Below are positions 1-12,300 of a stretch of 64,000 bases of DNA, one piece after another (within the stretch, counting starts at the first letter, position 1; every line of letters begins with the position of its first letter). A program made the translations under genes and the position numbers. A model generated the notes under the pieces. It worked only from the letters and a program-made list of their open reading frames with translations. It had not been told where the DNA came from and ran no database searches. Where the stretch lies: the NCBI GenBank assembly GCA_944739405.2, contig OX123185.2, forward strand, positions 10,909,840 to 10,973,839, given 5' to 3'. Source of the DNA: Euclidia mi. Lineage: Eukaryota > Arthropoda > Insecta > Lepidoptera > Erebidae.

Positions 1-1179
1 TATGAAAAACATGAGTAAAACGTTATTCTTTTCAGAGAATTTGATTTTTTGTCTTATCCTTTGCTTCTTGGGCAGTGTGGAGATGTGACTTTCATCTGAA
101 GGCGCTTAGGCCTTCAGGAATCCCATGTGTTCATCCACGTCTCGTAGCAACGGAGCTACGTAAATGCCGGTTAGCATACTTTGCCACGACCCCGCAGGCA
201 GCTTTCTAGTCCTTTACGACTTATTAAAACAAAGAATGAATATTAAGAAAAGTTGTTTAGTCGGTGCTGAATAAAGTATGTACTGTATTTAGTTCGTTTA
301 GTAACAAACTGCTGACTGACTACGGTTGTACCTGCGTTAAGTAACATTTAAGTTCATTGCCTTGTATATCTTGCAATGTATGTATCATTATTCAGTAACT
401 ATCAAAGTAGGTACGATTATCACAGTGTGTACTTGGAATTGCCGAGGTAAACGCCGTCAAACAAATATACGACATCATGTCAGCCTAGAGACGTCCCCTG
501 CTGGACATAGGCCTCCCCCAACGTTCTCCACACAGACTATTAACTTTTGCAATAGTAGATAACTCACAATGTGAAACAGTTGCAGCTCCTTACAAATATA
601 ACATGTAAAACCATTATACTGGCAGTTAAAAAGAGTGGCCACGAGTTTTATTGCCCGTTCTTTCTCGTGGTTCTACCTATTGAGATTATCTTGAGCCGCC
701 CGCATCCAACCGCTTCCCGCGATCTCAACCAGATCGTCGGTCCACATTGCGGGAGCCTACCCCTGCTGCGACAAAAACAAACATACATTATAAGCCTGAA
801 AATTAAATACCTTAAAATTAAAGTGTTAAAATTGTTTAATCCAATGCTCATCGGATAAATCTTTTTGTCGCACTGAATAATGCCTGATTTGGTTTTAATG
901 TCTCTCTGTGAGAATTTAATTGTAAGAAGAGGAAAACACAAATTACGAACATTTCATAACTGCGGCTAGTTTTTAATAGACTTCGAAATGTTTCATTTAT
1001 TATAATAGTTGTTTGTAATAATAAAATTGTACAATAAAAATAATTATAAGCCTTTCGAAAAGAATGAAGCCTGTACAATGTTAAGTATGTCTGAAACTGT
1101 ACCTTTTCATTATCATCGCCATTTAAATTGACTTCATGTTGCAAGGTAAACAGACAGCGGAGCACGAGCATAACAATTA
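1..1179. other. Intergenic, no gene recognised
   Basis: A+T-rich DNA with no supportable gene. The short open frames lack any recognisable domain and overlap one another on both strands. Part of it (about 478-770) is an interspersed repeat entered separately. Confidence 0.6.
478..770 (+). repeat. Dispersed repeat, gctggacataggcctcc family
   Basis: Carries the string gctggacataggcctcc, then a G+C-richer block with gagccgcccgcatcc. A related piece in inverse orientation lies near 60435-60545 (gaggcgggcggctcaaaat followed by ggcctatgtccagcactgg). No terminal repeats or coding capacity seen; class unknown. Confidence 0.45.
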
Positions 1180-1424
1180 CTGCCTCCGTGGACCAGTGGA
1201 TAGCTTATACGTCTGCTGGTCTCAGGTTCGATTCCCGGGTCGGGCAAAAGTTTTACTGAGTTTTTTCCGAATTCTCAGTAGCAGCATGGAGTCGGGCAAT
1301 GCGCCCGGTAACGGCAATAGGCTCGCCCCCTATTACGTGGGACCTAAAACTCATAAGGCGACATGAGGGTGTAATATTACACCTCTTTCTACCCCTTCAA
1401 GGATACAGGTGTGACGATATATAA
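1180..1424 (+). repeat. tRNA-derived SINE, family 1
   Basis: The head looks like a tRNA. An A-box-like tggaccagtgga is followed by a B box ggttcgattccc, both RNA polymerase III promoter motifs. The body contains ggcaataggctcgccccct and ends with accccttcaaggatacagg. Related copies lie at 3364, 14845 (-), 34095, 37268 (-) and 52140 (-), which shows a dispersed family. No flanking duplication was resolved. Confidence 0.75.
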
Positions 1425-1918
1425 ACTAAAAAAGGAATGACATGATGGAATAGATCAAGGTAGGAACGGAACACGTTTCTGGTATTCAGTTCCACATCTT
1501 AATGGCGCAATTTAGACAGTGCTGCTTTATACTTTAATAGAACTAATGCTGTCTGGGGGGCATTAGTGGTATTGGAATATTAATCACACAATTAGAATTT
1601 ATTTTCGAAATGGGCATCGATTGTGCTACTCCTTCTTAAAATTACGCTTTTCCTTCTTAAAATTTAATAAGGTTCAAGATTTTTATTTATTTTCTTTATA
1701 ATTAAATAAACAAACAAACAGTAATCAAATAAAGTCTGTCTAGTGACCTATCAAAATTAAATATCCACCCAGAGGTTTTAACACTAAAGAAACAACTGCG
1801 TAAAACAATAAAGTAAAACTTAAGTGCGGCGTAGACAAGACGAATTTCCCTCGAGATCGGTTCATCTCGCTGATATCCCGTGATAGAATGAGAGAAACTG
1901 TTGCTAACACCTGACAAC

Positions 1919-3263
1919 TTAAATCATCATTATTTCGTATGGCATTCTTTGCGCTGGATCCTCTACGTCTATTTTCAGGTTTATTAGCCAGCCTTTGGCT
2001 GCTGCAGAAAGCTGGTGCAACTCGGACATACCGCCAGGGAAGCGGTGGAGCGGACAATCATTCACGACGTGGGCTAGAGTTTGGTTGGGCTCTCCGCACT
2101 TGCAGGATAGTGACTCTCTGAGCCCCCATTTGTGGAGATGATGCAAACATCATCTCCACAAATGGGGGCTCAGAGAGTCACGGACACGGCCGATCCAACG
2201 ATCGGCCGTGTCCGGTTCTGAATCTATTTAGTTTCACTCACATTGGACGGGGAGCATCAAAGCCAGGGGGTTTTGTGTTTCGGTCTGCGATCAGCTCTTT
2301 TTGGGGGTGGTCGAAGAGTTCCCAAGAGGCTTGCCACTCCACTTTGACGTCAACCTTGGTCCCCAAACGTTCATCTGTCCAAATTGGAAGTCTTGATGCC
2401 AGGCGGTGCGCCGGTAGATGGTCAAGCGTTTTACGAATTGGCATGCTGGGTCTCGAGCACTTGTGCTACTTAGCCGCCGCCGCGTTGCACCCATGCAGGT
2501 CCGGTGGTGGGATGTGCGCTAGTACTGGGAGCCATGGGAGAGGGGTGGTCTTTATTAGCCCTGTTATGATCCGCATGGCCTCGTGGAGTTTGGTGTCGAC
2601 CTTTTTAGTGTGCACACTTCGGTACCATACAGGCGTACAGTACTCCGCGGTAGAGTAAACTAGAGCTAGGACGGATGTTAGCAGGACTGAGCGGTGCGCC
2701 CCATGTTGTTCCTGATAGGCTCCTTATAATGTTCAGTCTGGTTTTCAGTTTTTGCGCCACATTGTCAAGATGTTGTCTAAATGTTAGAGAACGGTCAAAT
2801 GTCACACCTAGGTATTTAGGGTTAAAGTTGTGTTTGACGGGTACTCCACAAAAAAAACACATTCAGCTTCTTGTTGGCCAGACAGTTGGTAAGGTGGAAA
2901 CTTGTTACCTCTGTTTTAGACGGGTTTGGGCAAAGCCGCCATTTCGCATAGTAATCGCCCATAACCTTCAGATCGTCGGCAAGTGCTGTTTCGCCCGCCT
3001 CAAGGCGTTTCGCCTGGAAAACCAGAGCTAAATCATCGGCGTAAGCAAATTTTTGGCATACTGTGTCCGGCATATCGCTAATATAAATATTAAATAAAAG
3101 TGGTGCTAAGACCGATCCCTGGGGAAGACCATTCTTTAGGATTTTGTAGCTGCTTACTTTGTCTCCCACGTTAACTTGGATGTAGCGAGGGCCGAGAAGT
3201 GATCTTACCAGTGCTAGGGTTTTCCGGCATGGTATTGACAACTTAAATATTCCTTGTAGTTGT
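1919..3263 (-). pseudogene. Jockey-like non-LTR retrotransposon fragment (RT to C-terminal zinc motif)
   Basis: Read on the minus strand from about 3263 downward. First comes an RT palm segment with GLPQGSVLAPLLFNIYISD and then the catalytic FAYADD box near 3028-3045. A thumb segment with PKYLGVTFDRSLTF follows, then a C-terminal cysteine-histidine motif (CKCGEPNQTLAHVVNDCP) near 2045-2110. The 5' endonuclease half is missing. The frame changes at a run of eight or more A/T bases near 2850, again between 2605 and 2444, and at the palindrome at 2110-2181, so this is a dead copy. Assignment to the Jockey group rests on the RT and C-terminal motifs; a neighbouring clade is possible. Confidence 0.8.
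2110..2214. repeat. Two abutting perfect palindromes inside the LINE
   Basis: Arms 2110-2143 and 2148-2181 are perfect 34-bp reverse complements around a 4-nt loop (caaa). Immediately next to them, arms 2181-2195 and 2200-2214 are perfect 15-bp reverse complements around caac. The first left arm is normal LINE coding sequence for the C-terminal zinc-motif region; the other arm is an inverted copy of it that breaks the frame. Confidence 0.95.
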
Positions 3264-3363
3264 TACAAACATTTACCGAAGCACTCACGACTATTATAAC
3301 CTCTAAAGTGTTAGCAGAGTAGTTACTTACTATTATAATAATTTTCTTTATTCTTCTTTACAG

Positions 3364-3664
3364 CTTCGTGGTCCAGTGGATTCCGACTGCTGATTGGAGG
3401 TCACGGATTCGATTCCCGGGTCGGGCAAAAGTGTTACTGGGTTTTTCCGAATTCTTAGTTGCTATTGGGAATTCGGAATCACGGGCATTCGGCATTTGGG
3501 CACAGCACCAGACTCCGAGCCGCTACACGGAGTCTGGTGATGTGCCCGGTAACGGCAATAGGCTCGCCCCCTATTACGTGCGACCTAAAAATTCATGGCG
3601 AAATGTGCGTGTAATATAACACCTCTGCCTACCCCTTCGGGGATAACAGGCGTGAGTCTATAAA
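3364..3664 (+). repeat. tRNA-derived SINE, family 1
   Basis: Same family as 1180-1424. It has a tggtccagtgga A-box-like head, a gattcgattccc B box and the ggcaataggctcgccccct body. An internal expansion near 3480-3530 repeats the cagactccg motif. Confidence 0.75.
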
Positions 3665-3724
3665 ATTTTTATTTTTATTTATAGTCTCACGCCTATATCC
3701 CCGAAGCGGTAGGCATAGGTGTAA
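3665..3724 (-). repeat. SINE tail in inverted orientation
   Basis: The segment (tcacgcctatatccccgaa onward) is the reverse complement of the family 1 SINE tail that ends just before it. The two therefore form a tail-to-tail inverted pair separated by a short T/A-rich spacer. Confidence 0.65.
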
Positions 3725-3739
3725 ATAAAAATATTCTTT

Positions 3740-3925
3740 ACAGCTTTTCGCAGCCCACTACTGAACTTAATTTGCTTCGCAGTAATACAAGGAATCAAGG
3801 AGGACTTGACCTACTATACCACGTTGGTCAGATGCTTTGGTGCAGGGTTTTATGCTGAGTTTTCAGTCTCTTTGCAACTTTGTTGCGTGTGCTTTTCTTA
3901 GACGCCCCTTATGACGTCCACAAAA
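3740..3925 (+). repeat. Degenerate copy of the cctactataccacg repeat
   Basis: Contains cctactataccacg, a long-diverged middle and a gacgccccttatgacg end. Better copies lie at 13283, 18935, 26030 (-), 30061 and 36789. Confidence 0.5.
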
Positions 3926-4006
3926 TAAAATAGAAATAATAATAATAACTATTATGTGTGTGTAACAGTATTTACTGGTCATAGTCCACTATACCGAACG
4001 AGTATT

Positions 4007-4096
4007 ACGCAAAATTGGACCTGGGCGGAAAACGAACCAACGATTGTCGGCTTAGCTTCATCCGTCTCACTGACCACTAAACCAAATGGCCCGCCA
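4007..4096 (-). repeat. tRNA-like SINE head fragment
   Basis: On the minus strand it reads as a tRNA-like block with ggccatttggtttagtgg near the start and a ggttcgttttcc B-box-like string. It lacks a good tRNA acceptor stem, so a SINE head is more likely than a tRNA gene. Confidence 0.4.
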
Positions 4097-4594
4097 GTCA
4101 ATAATATAGAAACCTGACTGTCAGATTTCTAATGGATAGTTGAATCGTATATAAATTCAAATGGTTGACACGTTAATCCCAAGAGCCTTGCACCGCACGA
4201 CCATAGGGCTGCCTTTACAGATAGCCAACTCACTTGATCCTTCAATCAGCACTGAACTGAGTTCACATTTTCAAACCCTTCAATGCAATAGGTAATTGTA
4301 CCGTTTTAAAGAAGACACTTTATTTATGGAAAATACTTTCAAACTTTCGCGATTTTTACGTTTACTTATTTCTAAGAATATTTCTGTACCTGGTCTCAAA
4401 AAACTAAAATTATTGTGTTACTTACTGACCATAGGCAACGCACAGCAAATACTATTAGGCGCAAGAAACTGCAATTGGCCTGTAAGTTCGTTAGGGACCT
4501 TGGTGGTGCACTTAGAAAGAATTTTCTGAAATACCCATGGGATCGGGCAGAAACGCTTAAATTAAAAAAATATGTGCGGACATCCTCTAGTACC

Positions 4595-4735
4595 ATTTTT
4601 TTTGTTCACTACGGTGGAAACTCTCATTAAGAGCCATCTCAACTCGACGCCAACCCGGCCGGAGTGTGATCGACCGGGCTTGGTAATGGCGGTGGAGGTG
4701 TGTGGAGGCATCCTCTAGCACCCTGTAATTTGACA
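4595..4735 (-). repeat. 3' end of a non-LTR-type repeat
   Basis: A T-run at the left end is an antisense poly(A). It is followed by cactacggtggaaactctc and gacgccaacccggccgg. The same sequence forms the left end of the insertion at 43786-44488, so this is a 5'-truncated relative. Confidence 0.6.
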
Positions 4736-4744
4736 TGATGGCGA

Positions 4745-4975
4745 CTTTTTTTATGGCATTAGGCGGCAGACGGATCGCCTGATGGTAAGCAATTACCGTC
4801 GCCCATGGACACAAGTAACACCACAGGAGTCACAAGTGCGTTGCCGCCCCTTGGGGTTGGCAAAAAGGATAGGATAGGGAGTGGGATGAGGGAGAAGGAA
4901 TAGGGGATTGGGCCTCCGGCACTCTCACTCACCGTACTTCCTCGGTCGAGCCACGGTATGCCTGCCTGATATTTC
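4745..4975 (-). repeat. CR1/Zenon-like LINE 3' end
   Basis: Contains cggatcgcctgatggtaagc, then tcgcccatggacacaagtaa and ggcctccggcactctcactc. This block recurs at 9340, 27170, 39121, 39590, 52448 and 59515. The name Zenon (CR1 group) is from memory of lepidopteran repeats and is unverified. Confidence 0.6.
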
Positions 4976-5457
4976 ACTTTTATTTTCGAAGAGTGTTATT
5001 ATTCTAAAATAACGGGTGGCGCAAAAATAATGACCCTATTTGGTTCCGCTACAACTTCGTTTCTAAATTAGAAAACTAGAATTAGTTATTTAAATATGTA
5101 TATAATGTGCCATGAAGTTAAGTTGCATAATGATTTAAATATGATGTCTATTAAATGTTGACCTCTAATGTTGTTTAATTATTTAATTTGACGCTAATAT
5201 ACAACTATATATTCTGTGAAAATTGTAAGCACCTACCTGGTAATATTGAGCAAAAAAACGAAAAAAAACACGTCTATTCTATGAGACCCGACCGACGTTT
5301 ATTCACGAGAAATTTGTCTTTTGTCAAGACAGAAAAAAATACGTAGATTTACGAGACAAATGCTCTGTCTGTTTGCGACTGACCTTTAGCTTCGGAGCAT
5401 AATTATCTGACGGAAGAGGCGTCGAGCGTATCATCGGTCGCGTATATCCTGTCAGAT

Positions 5458-5820
5458 GGGTCGGTACATATCTGACGGAAAATACGTCGATCGTATCTGC
5501 ATCGGTTGCGTCTATGCCGTCAAATTAGACCTGCTACATTACGCGTCTAGTCAGTTTCTGCTTTCGGCGACTACAGAGCGGTTGCTTTGTATGACATTTA
5601 ATTTTATAACGTCGACCAACGCGTTAGTCAAAATACTCGTGGTGCGTGCGACGTCAACCGACGATACGTTGACGGAAACGGAACAGACGCTGTACGCTCG
5701 ACGCACTAACGCATCATCGGTTAGGTGTGAAAGGTTGAATGATTTATCATATATTTGGCTGTTTTGGCGTTACGCGACGGACGATACGCGAAGCATCGTC
5801 CGTCAGATATGTGCCGACCC
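5458..5820. mobile_element. MITE with 22-bp terminal inverted repeats
   Basis: The left end gggtcggtacatatctgacg and the right end cgtcagatatgtgccgaccc are inverted repeats with 21 of 22 positions matching over the full terminus. The 363-bp body is rich in cga/acg and has no transposase. A partial related sequence (ctgacggaagaggcgtcg) lies just upstream at 5410-5455, suggesting nesting or a decayed second copy. Target duplication not resolved. Confidence 0.75.
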
Positions 5821-5830
5821 TTAGACCGTT

Positions 5831-6195
5831 TTATTTTAGCGGCTTTACCTGGCGGTTGAAATCATTTTGTAGGTCTTCTACCGAGTCTGATATCAAAGCA
5901 AGGCCATCTGCGTACAGCATATTCCACGGCACGGGTCTGTGGCAGCGCTTTGTGAGATAGTCCTTGGTAACGTTAAATAAAAGAGGGCTCAGTGCCAAAC
6001 ATTGATGAGCTTCCACCGTAATCTCAAATTTGTTGCACGTTCCTGCTGGACAAACCACCTGTTTCTTAACACCATTGTAAATATCTCGGATCAATTGTAT
6101 GTACAACTCTGCGACATTTTGTTCTCGGAGTGCATCCCAATCAGGTCTCGAGGCACGTGATCGAATGACTTTTCTAGATCTCTATAGATCAACAA
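5831..6195 (-). pseudogene. RTE-like reverse transcriptase fragment
   Basis: The minus-strand frame from about 6170 to 5831 matches the RT palm of RTE-type elements. It reads LYIQLIRDIYNGVKKQVVCP, a degenerate VEAHQCLALSPLLFN where VGxHQGSALSPLLFN is usual, and YADGLAL in place of YADD. The second catalytic Asp is therefore Gly. A frameshift near 6160 separates an upstream EKSFDHVPRD block. Dead fragment. Confidence 0.7.
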
Positions 6196-6351
6196 CACAT
6201 GTTTATAGAAATAAATATTATTATAAAAAAAAAACAAATGTATATGCACCGCGCGGCGGCGACCTATCGCGATCGAGAATATTTCGTGCTCGGGCCTTCA
6301 GAAAGCAGTTTGTGAATTTGTGCTCGTGGTTTATTTTTAAGAAGTTTCAAT

Positions 6352-9300
6352 ATGCTGATATTATATTTATTAGTATTTATAACAATGGGAATATATCTCT
6401 TGAATCGTAGAGACAAGAGAATGGTATTGTTGTACAAACAGTTTCCTTGTGTTATTCCTGAATTGCCATTTTTGGGCCAGACATATAAATTTTCTGGCAA
6501 TAACGAACGTAAGTAGTAGTATTAATATTGTTTTAGCCCCAAGTGTTCGTTTTATAAAATAAATAAACCGACTACAAAAGTCTCAGCTGCACAGGTACGT
6601 AATAATAAATAATAAAGAACCCTCGGCCCAGAAAAACGCTCCAAAAAGTGTTTGTAACTCTTAAACCGATTTTCATAAACATAGGTAAGAATCACCGCGA
6701 TGAACAAGGCTTTCGATTAAAAACAACCACACTCATATCGGTCCATTCAGGAGTTACGGTTCCACAGACGGACTCTCAGACAGGCAGGTCAATCTTATAA
6801 CATCCCTCTTTTTGCGTCACAGGTTAAAAACAATAGTTTCGACAAAAAAAATCGAGTGTGTACATACACATTTTAATTTCTTTCTTTCTCATCGTGGATC
6901 CTCCTACCTAGCAGCAACCTCAAAAAATTTACAATTTTCGATTATATTATTTTAGTTAATACATAACATTATTTTTCCTTTCATATACCTACGAGTATAT
7001 AGGTGTTTGATACAATACCTACAGTATTTGATGACGGTTCAATTTTAAAATTATTTTTTATGTTACTTCAGAATTGCGTTTGGAATAACTTATAACCGAT
7101 TTCGATATATTTTTATTTGAAACTATATATTACCCGTATAGTCAAAAACTTATATGTTTGTGATGCAAAATTTAGTTTTCGTTAAGTGATGCATAAATTG
7201 TACACCTGTTAGTTTAAGGTGTTAAAGTACTTTCACTAAAACGTTTTATTAACTATCGGGTCTCCTATGTATGGTCATATGACTCAATTGGCTGCTGTAA
7301 AGTCTAAGTCTAATTTGAATATGTAATATTAATTACAAGTCAAACCAATTTTATTTGCGCAAAGCAAGGGTTTGGAAAAGATCTTAAAATAAAATCATTT
7401 TCCATTTAACCTTATTTTACCTAATAAGGCATGTTAATTCTTGTATTTTTAATTAATAAGCAATAAATAATTAAGTCAGCTAATAATATAAGATAATGAT
7501 TATAGCAACATTAATAATCATATTTTAACTGTATTACGCACTTACACTGCCGAAGTGTGGGTTTGTAATACACATCTGCCTATCTTTTCAGGGATAAAGG
7601 CGTTAAAGTATGTTATGTTATAATATTATAATTATCACATCAAAATTTAAATTATGTTTATTACTGAAAAGTTATACTAATTTAGTTTCCAGGACATCTG
7701 CCTTAACAGATTTTTTGCAAGTCCCTGCTGGACTTAAGTCTCTCCTAATTTGTTTCTTAATAGCGTTGTATGTCAATATGGGATTTTGATCTACTATGCC
7801 ACACTGGGCAGACAAGTTAAATAGTAGTAGACAAGTCTATAATAATAATATTCTACCACATACTCACAAAACCATCTAGCCCCAAACTTAGTAGAGCTTG
7901 TACTATGGGTAGTAGAGAATGGATAAACATACATATATACTTTTTTGTCTGTATGGTAAGTCTGTGTAATGTATTTAGACACAAGTGGGCTCTATCAGAC
8001 AGAGAGCGGTCACGCGGTCTAGCGTCCAAGCAGTCAGTTTTGCGTTCTAACCTATAAATGTATTGTTACAGAGATCATGCAATCTTTACAAACTATGGGA
8101 AAAGAGGCAGAAACTAAAGGAGGAATAATGGGAATGTGGCATCTCAACGTACTTCATTTTAGTAAGTCAACTTAAACACTTTACCTAAGGCAGCGATAGC
8201 CTAGTGGATATACCAACAGACTGCCATGCATCGGTTAAAGAACCCTGCACGCATCTCTGACATTTCTTATGCGCAGATCCCGGACCGTAGTGGTACTAAT
8301 ACATTTGAGCATACACTTGTAACTGCACATCGAGCATTCGCCGTTTTCAAATTTGCCGAACTGAACAACGAACATCGTTACGAACATTTTCATGAGCTTT
8401 CTATCAAACGCTCTATTCAGCAAAAAGGTCGAAGCAAATTTACTGCCCATTCGCTAGAATTCTCACCAGGACGCTCGATACAATGCTCGCTAAATCACAC
8501 TCGTTTGCTTTTCTGTTCTGTAACATTCGCAAGAATGCTCGTTTCAGCTGGATGCTCAAGTGTATCAGCTCCATAAGACGTAAGCCATGAATGTGACCGG
8601 GATAACGCTAGGACGATGATGATTTGTATCTGATCTTCATAATGTTCTGACGTGATACTTAAATTGTAACGTGTCTGATTTCAGTGATTAGTGACGCAGA
8701 AATAAGCGAAGTCATTCTAAAGAACTGCTTAGAGAAAGGTGACATGATGAGTTTGTGTTGGGTCATTATGGGCAACGCTAGTGTATTTGCACCAGGTGAG
8801 ATACATAACTAAGCTGATGACGAATAAAGTGGCAATGTTTTTGCAAAATATATAACAGCTAAAGGCTGGTTGGTTCCTGGTAATCCTCATATGATAAAGC
8901 TAAAGATTATATAGGTATGTTTTGTTCAACTACTGGCCGAATAATTATTTTTATGTTATTTAGATCAACTGCTCTGCACCCGTGGTTCATAGCGTGATGT
9001 TATGTCAAGTCGAAGCAGTAGTTATTGGCATTAGCGTTTTCAACCAAAAAAACTAACAAACTATTTAGCTTTATAAAATGAGTATAGAGTAAATGTTCCC
9101 ATTCGTCAATTTTAGTTTCAATTTGGCGTCCTCGCCGTAAACTGCACACCCCAAGCTTCGCCCCCAAGAAACTAAGGAGCTTTGTCAAAATTTTCAATAA
9201 GCAGAGCTCTGTGATGGTCGAAAAATTAAAACCTGTTGCTGAAAAGGGACCCATTTCTATGTGGCCATACTTTACTTCGTATGCTTTGGATGCTGTTTGT

Positions 9301-12300
9301 GGTAAGCACTTATATTGTATTTATAGTTTGTAGAGCCGTGCTGATTTATGCATGACTGGGCCGGCTCGACTGGAGAAATACTATCCTCTCACAAAAAATC
9401 GCCGTAAAGTGACAGTACCTATACTGTCGTGTTTCGTTCGGTGAGTGAGAGTGCCGGAGGCACAATCCCCTATTCCTTTTCCCTCATCCCACTCCTCCTC
9501 CTATTCCTTTTCCAACCCAAAGAGTGGCCACGCCCTTGTGACTCCTTTGGTGTTACTTAAGTTACATAGACTTTAGTAGTATAGTTATGGGCGGCGGTAA
9601 TCGCTTATTGTTCGTCTACCGCTTATAACATTAAATGTGCGTGTGTATGTCACTGAACTCCTCCTAAACGATTGGACCGATTTTGATGAATTTTTTGTGT
9701 CTGTTCAAGGGGACTTGAGAATGGTTTAGATTTACAATTGAATCCACTGTAAAAATAAAAATATTAAAGAATCGCCTGTTAGGGAAGGGGGTACGAAGTA
9801 CGTCGGTTCAACTAGTATATGTATATATGTATATTGTTTACAAGTCTTGCATCTTGCTCGATTAAAATGAAGGTTACAAATCAGGTTTATTTATTTATAT
9901 TACCTACATCTGTTGCCTTTAAATTATTTTCTGTTCCGTGTGCAACGAGTTATTGACCTTGAGATACGAGTGCTGTCTCTGAATTAAGAGGCTATACACA
10001 TACCGTGTATAGCCTCTTAACGCAAAAATTATCGGTCTGGCGATCAGTATCTATAGATAGATTTTCCTTAATACGAATAATATTTGAGGCAGTACAAAAA
10101 TGCATTTGCATTTAATTTTTCTTATTTGATATTATAGTTAGTTAAAGGCAGCCTCATGGAGATACGGACAGACTGCCATGCAGAGAACATCGGGTTTGAA
10201 TCCACGGCACGCACCACTGACTTTTCGGAGTTATGTGCGTATTGAATTGTTAATTATCGCTTGCCTCGTGCCTCGGAGAGCACGTTAAGCCATCGGTCTA
10301 GGCTGTCATGAGGATCTTTATTTGAGAGTCGTTTTAAGGCATCAGTAGTTAGGTACGTTAAATCTGACACTAGTCTAAACCATGGAATATCGCTATCCCT
10401 TCGGGTTTTGGAGGTCAGACAGGCAGTCGCTCTGTGGAAAAGCTAATATTCAGCCAAATCCGGTTAGACTAGTAAGCGGACCCCCTGGTTCAAAATGGGA
10501 TAACGCTAGGAGGATAATGATGATGTCATTATAGTTAGTTAACAGACACCATATTCTAAGAAGTTGTAGAATAGTTGCAGTAATAAAAAATATTTTTAAA
10601 TAAAAATAAACCGACTTCAAAAAACACTAAGGAACTAAAAAACATAAAATAATTGGTTTTGGTGCAACAATTTTTGGAGTCGGTGCCAAGCCAAGTATTT
10701 CTGATCTGACTATAAAACCTCTACACCTCTACCTCTACATTTTTATACAACTTTTGTTGTTGATAGAATAGGTAGTTTGTAATTTTGTAACTTTTTGCGT
10801 AAGGGCTTGGCACCGACTCCAAAAATTGTTGCTCCAAAACCAATTATTTTATGTTTTTTAGTTCCATAGTGTTTTTTGAAGTCGGAATATTTTTTTTTTG
10901 CTTTTTAGTGTTATACTGATAAAAAATAGTAATAGGTGGTAAGTAGGTACATAGGATAGTGTAGGTGGTACATGATGGGAGGCTTTCCTTACGTGCCTCA
11001 ATTCTGAAATGTAGACCTTGTACCATTCTGGCAATTTGAAGTATTTTTTTTTGTTTTCTAGTTGTTGCTAGTGAGTTCACTAGCCTAAACACGTTCGTTT
11101 CAGTTCCATCATCAGATCCCGGAAATAATCCAATACCAAAGTGTTTGCCAAGACAAAACGAACGAGCCTAAACACGATGGGATTGCATAATAAATATTAG
11201 TTTGGTAGACATTCAGCACTAAAGTTCATGTAACGACGAATCAAACGAGCCCAAACTCAATGGGATTGCGTCAGTGTATTACAAAGATCCCATGGCCACC
11301 TTTCTGCTCCATCATCAGATCCTGCAAAACATCCAGTACCAAAGTCCATGTAAAGACGAATCAAACGACCCTAAACTCGATGAGATTGGGTTATTTTATA
11401 ACAACGATCTCATGGTTACCTTCCAACTCTATCATCAGACCATGGAAATCATCCAGCAGCAAAGTTAATATAAAGACGACTCAAACGAGCCCAAACTCGA
11501 CGGCATTGGGTTGTTATCGTCAAATCGCTTCAAGTTTGCTTATAAAATTTGAAGAGTTCCTTCGATTTTTCAGGATTCCATGATCAGATCCTGACCTGAT
11601 GGTCATGGGACCAACTAGAAGGTATACTCTTTCAATCAAAACGAGAATTTTCGAAAACGGTCCAGGCGTTTTTGCGAAATGGGGAACATGCATAAAAAAA
11701 AAAGATTCCGACGAATTGAGAACCTCCTCCTTTTTTTGAAGTCGGTTAAAAATAGAAAGTATCGACAATTATAACATGATTGTTTATTTGTAATACCTGT
11801 TAATGCTACATGTCGATTAGGCACAAAGAAATAAATTTAATTAAATTCTGTTACATTTACTTGTTTTTATTTCAGAGGCCACAATGGGTATAGAAGTAAA
11901 TGCACAAAAGGATGCAAACAATCCATTTATCGTTGGTTTGGCTGAACTACTTCGTTTAGTTGCTGAGAGATTCAACAAGCCATGGCTCCACAGTGACTTT
12001 GTGTTCAAAATATTACGCGCCCAGTATAAAATGTATAAGGCATATATCTATAACTTTATAGAAAAGGTAAAGTAATAAAAGAAAAGGTAAGGTAATTCGA
12101 TATTGGATGTCACTCCATTAAATTCATGAGTACAGTTCATGACAATTGGCACCATTACGTAGTTGCCTATTTCATTAGGACACCATGGTCGTGCGAGCAG
12201 TCGTGCTACCGTGATGTCTAGAGCTACCAAGCGAGAACCACCACAAAAAACAAACACTCCGATTGATTTGGTCGCCGGCCAAAGCTAGGTTGCGACACAA

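Noticed and set aside
1180..1260. Possible tRNA gene
   Set aside because: A- and B-box-like motifs are present, but the stems are poor and the body and tail recur as a SINE family.
5456..5824. 122-aa frame
   Set aside because: Coincides almost exactly with the 363-bp MITE; no domain.
11101..11515. CRISPR-like array
   Set aside because: Units are about 120 bp, imperfect and lack spacer/repeat structure; this is a eukaryotic tandem repeat within a foldback element.
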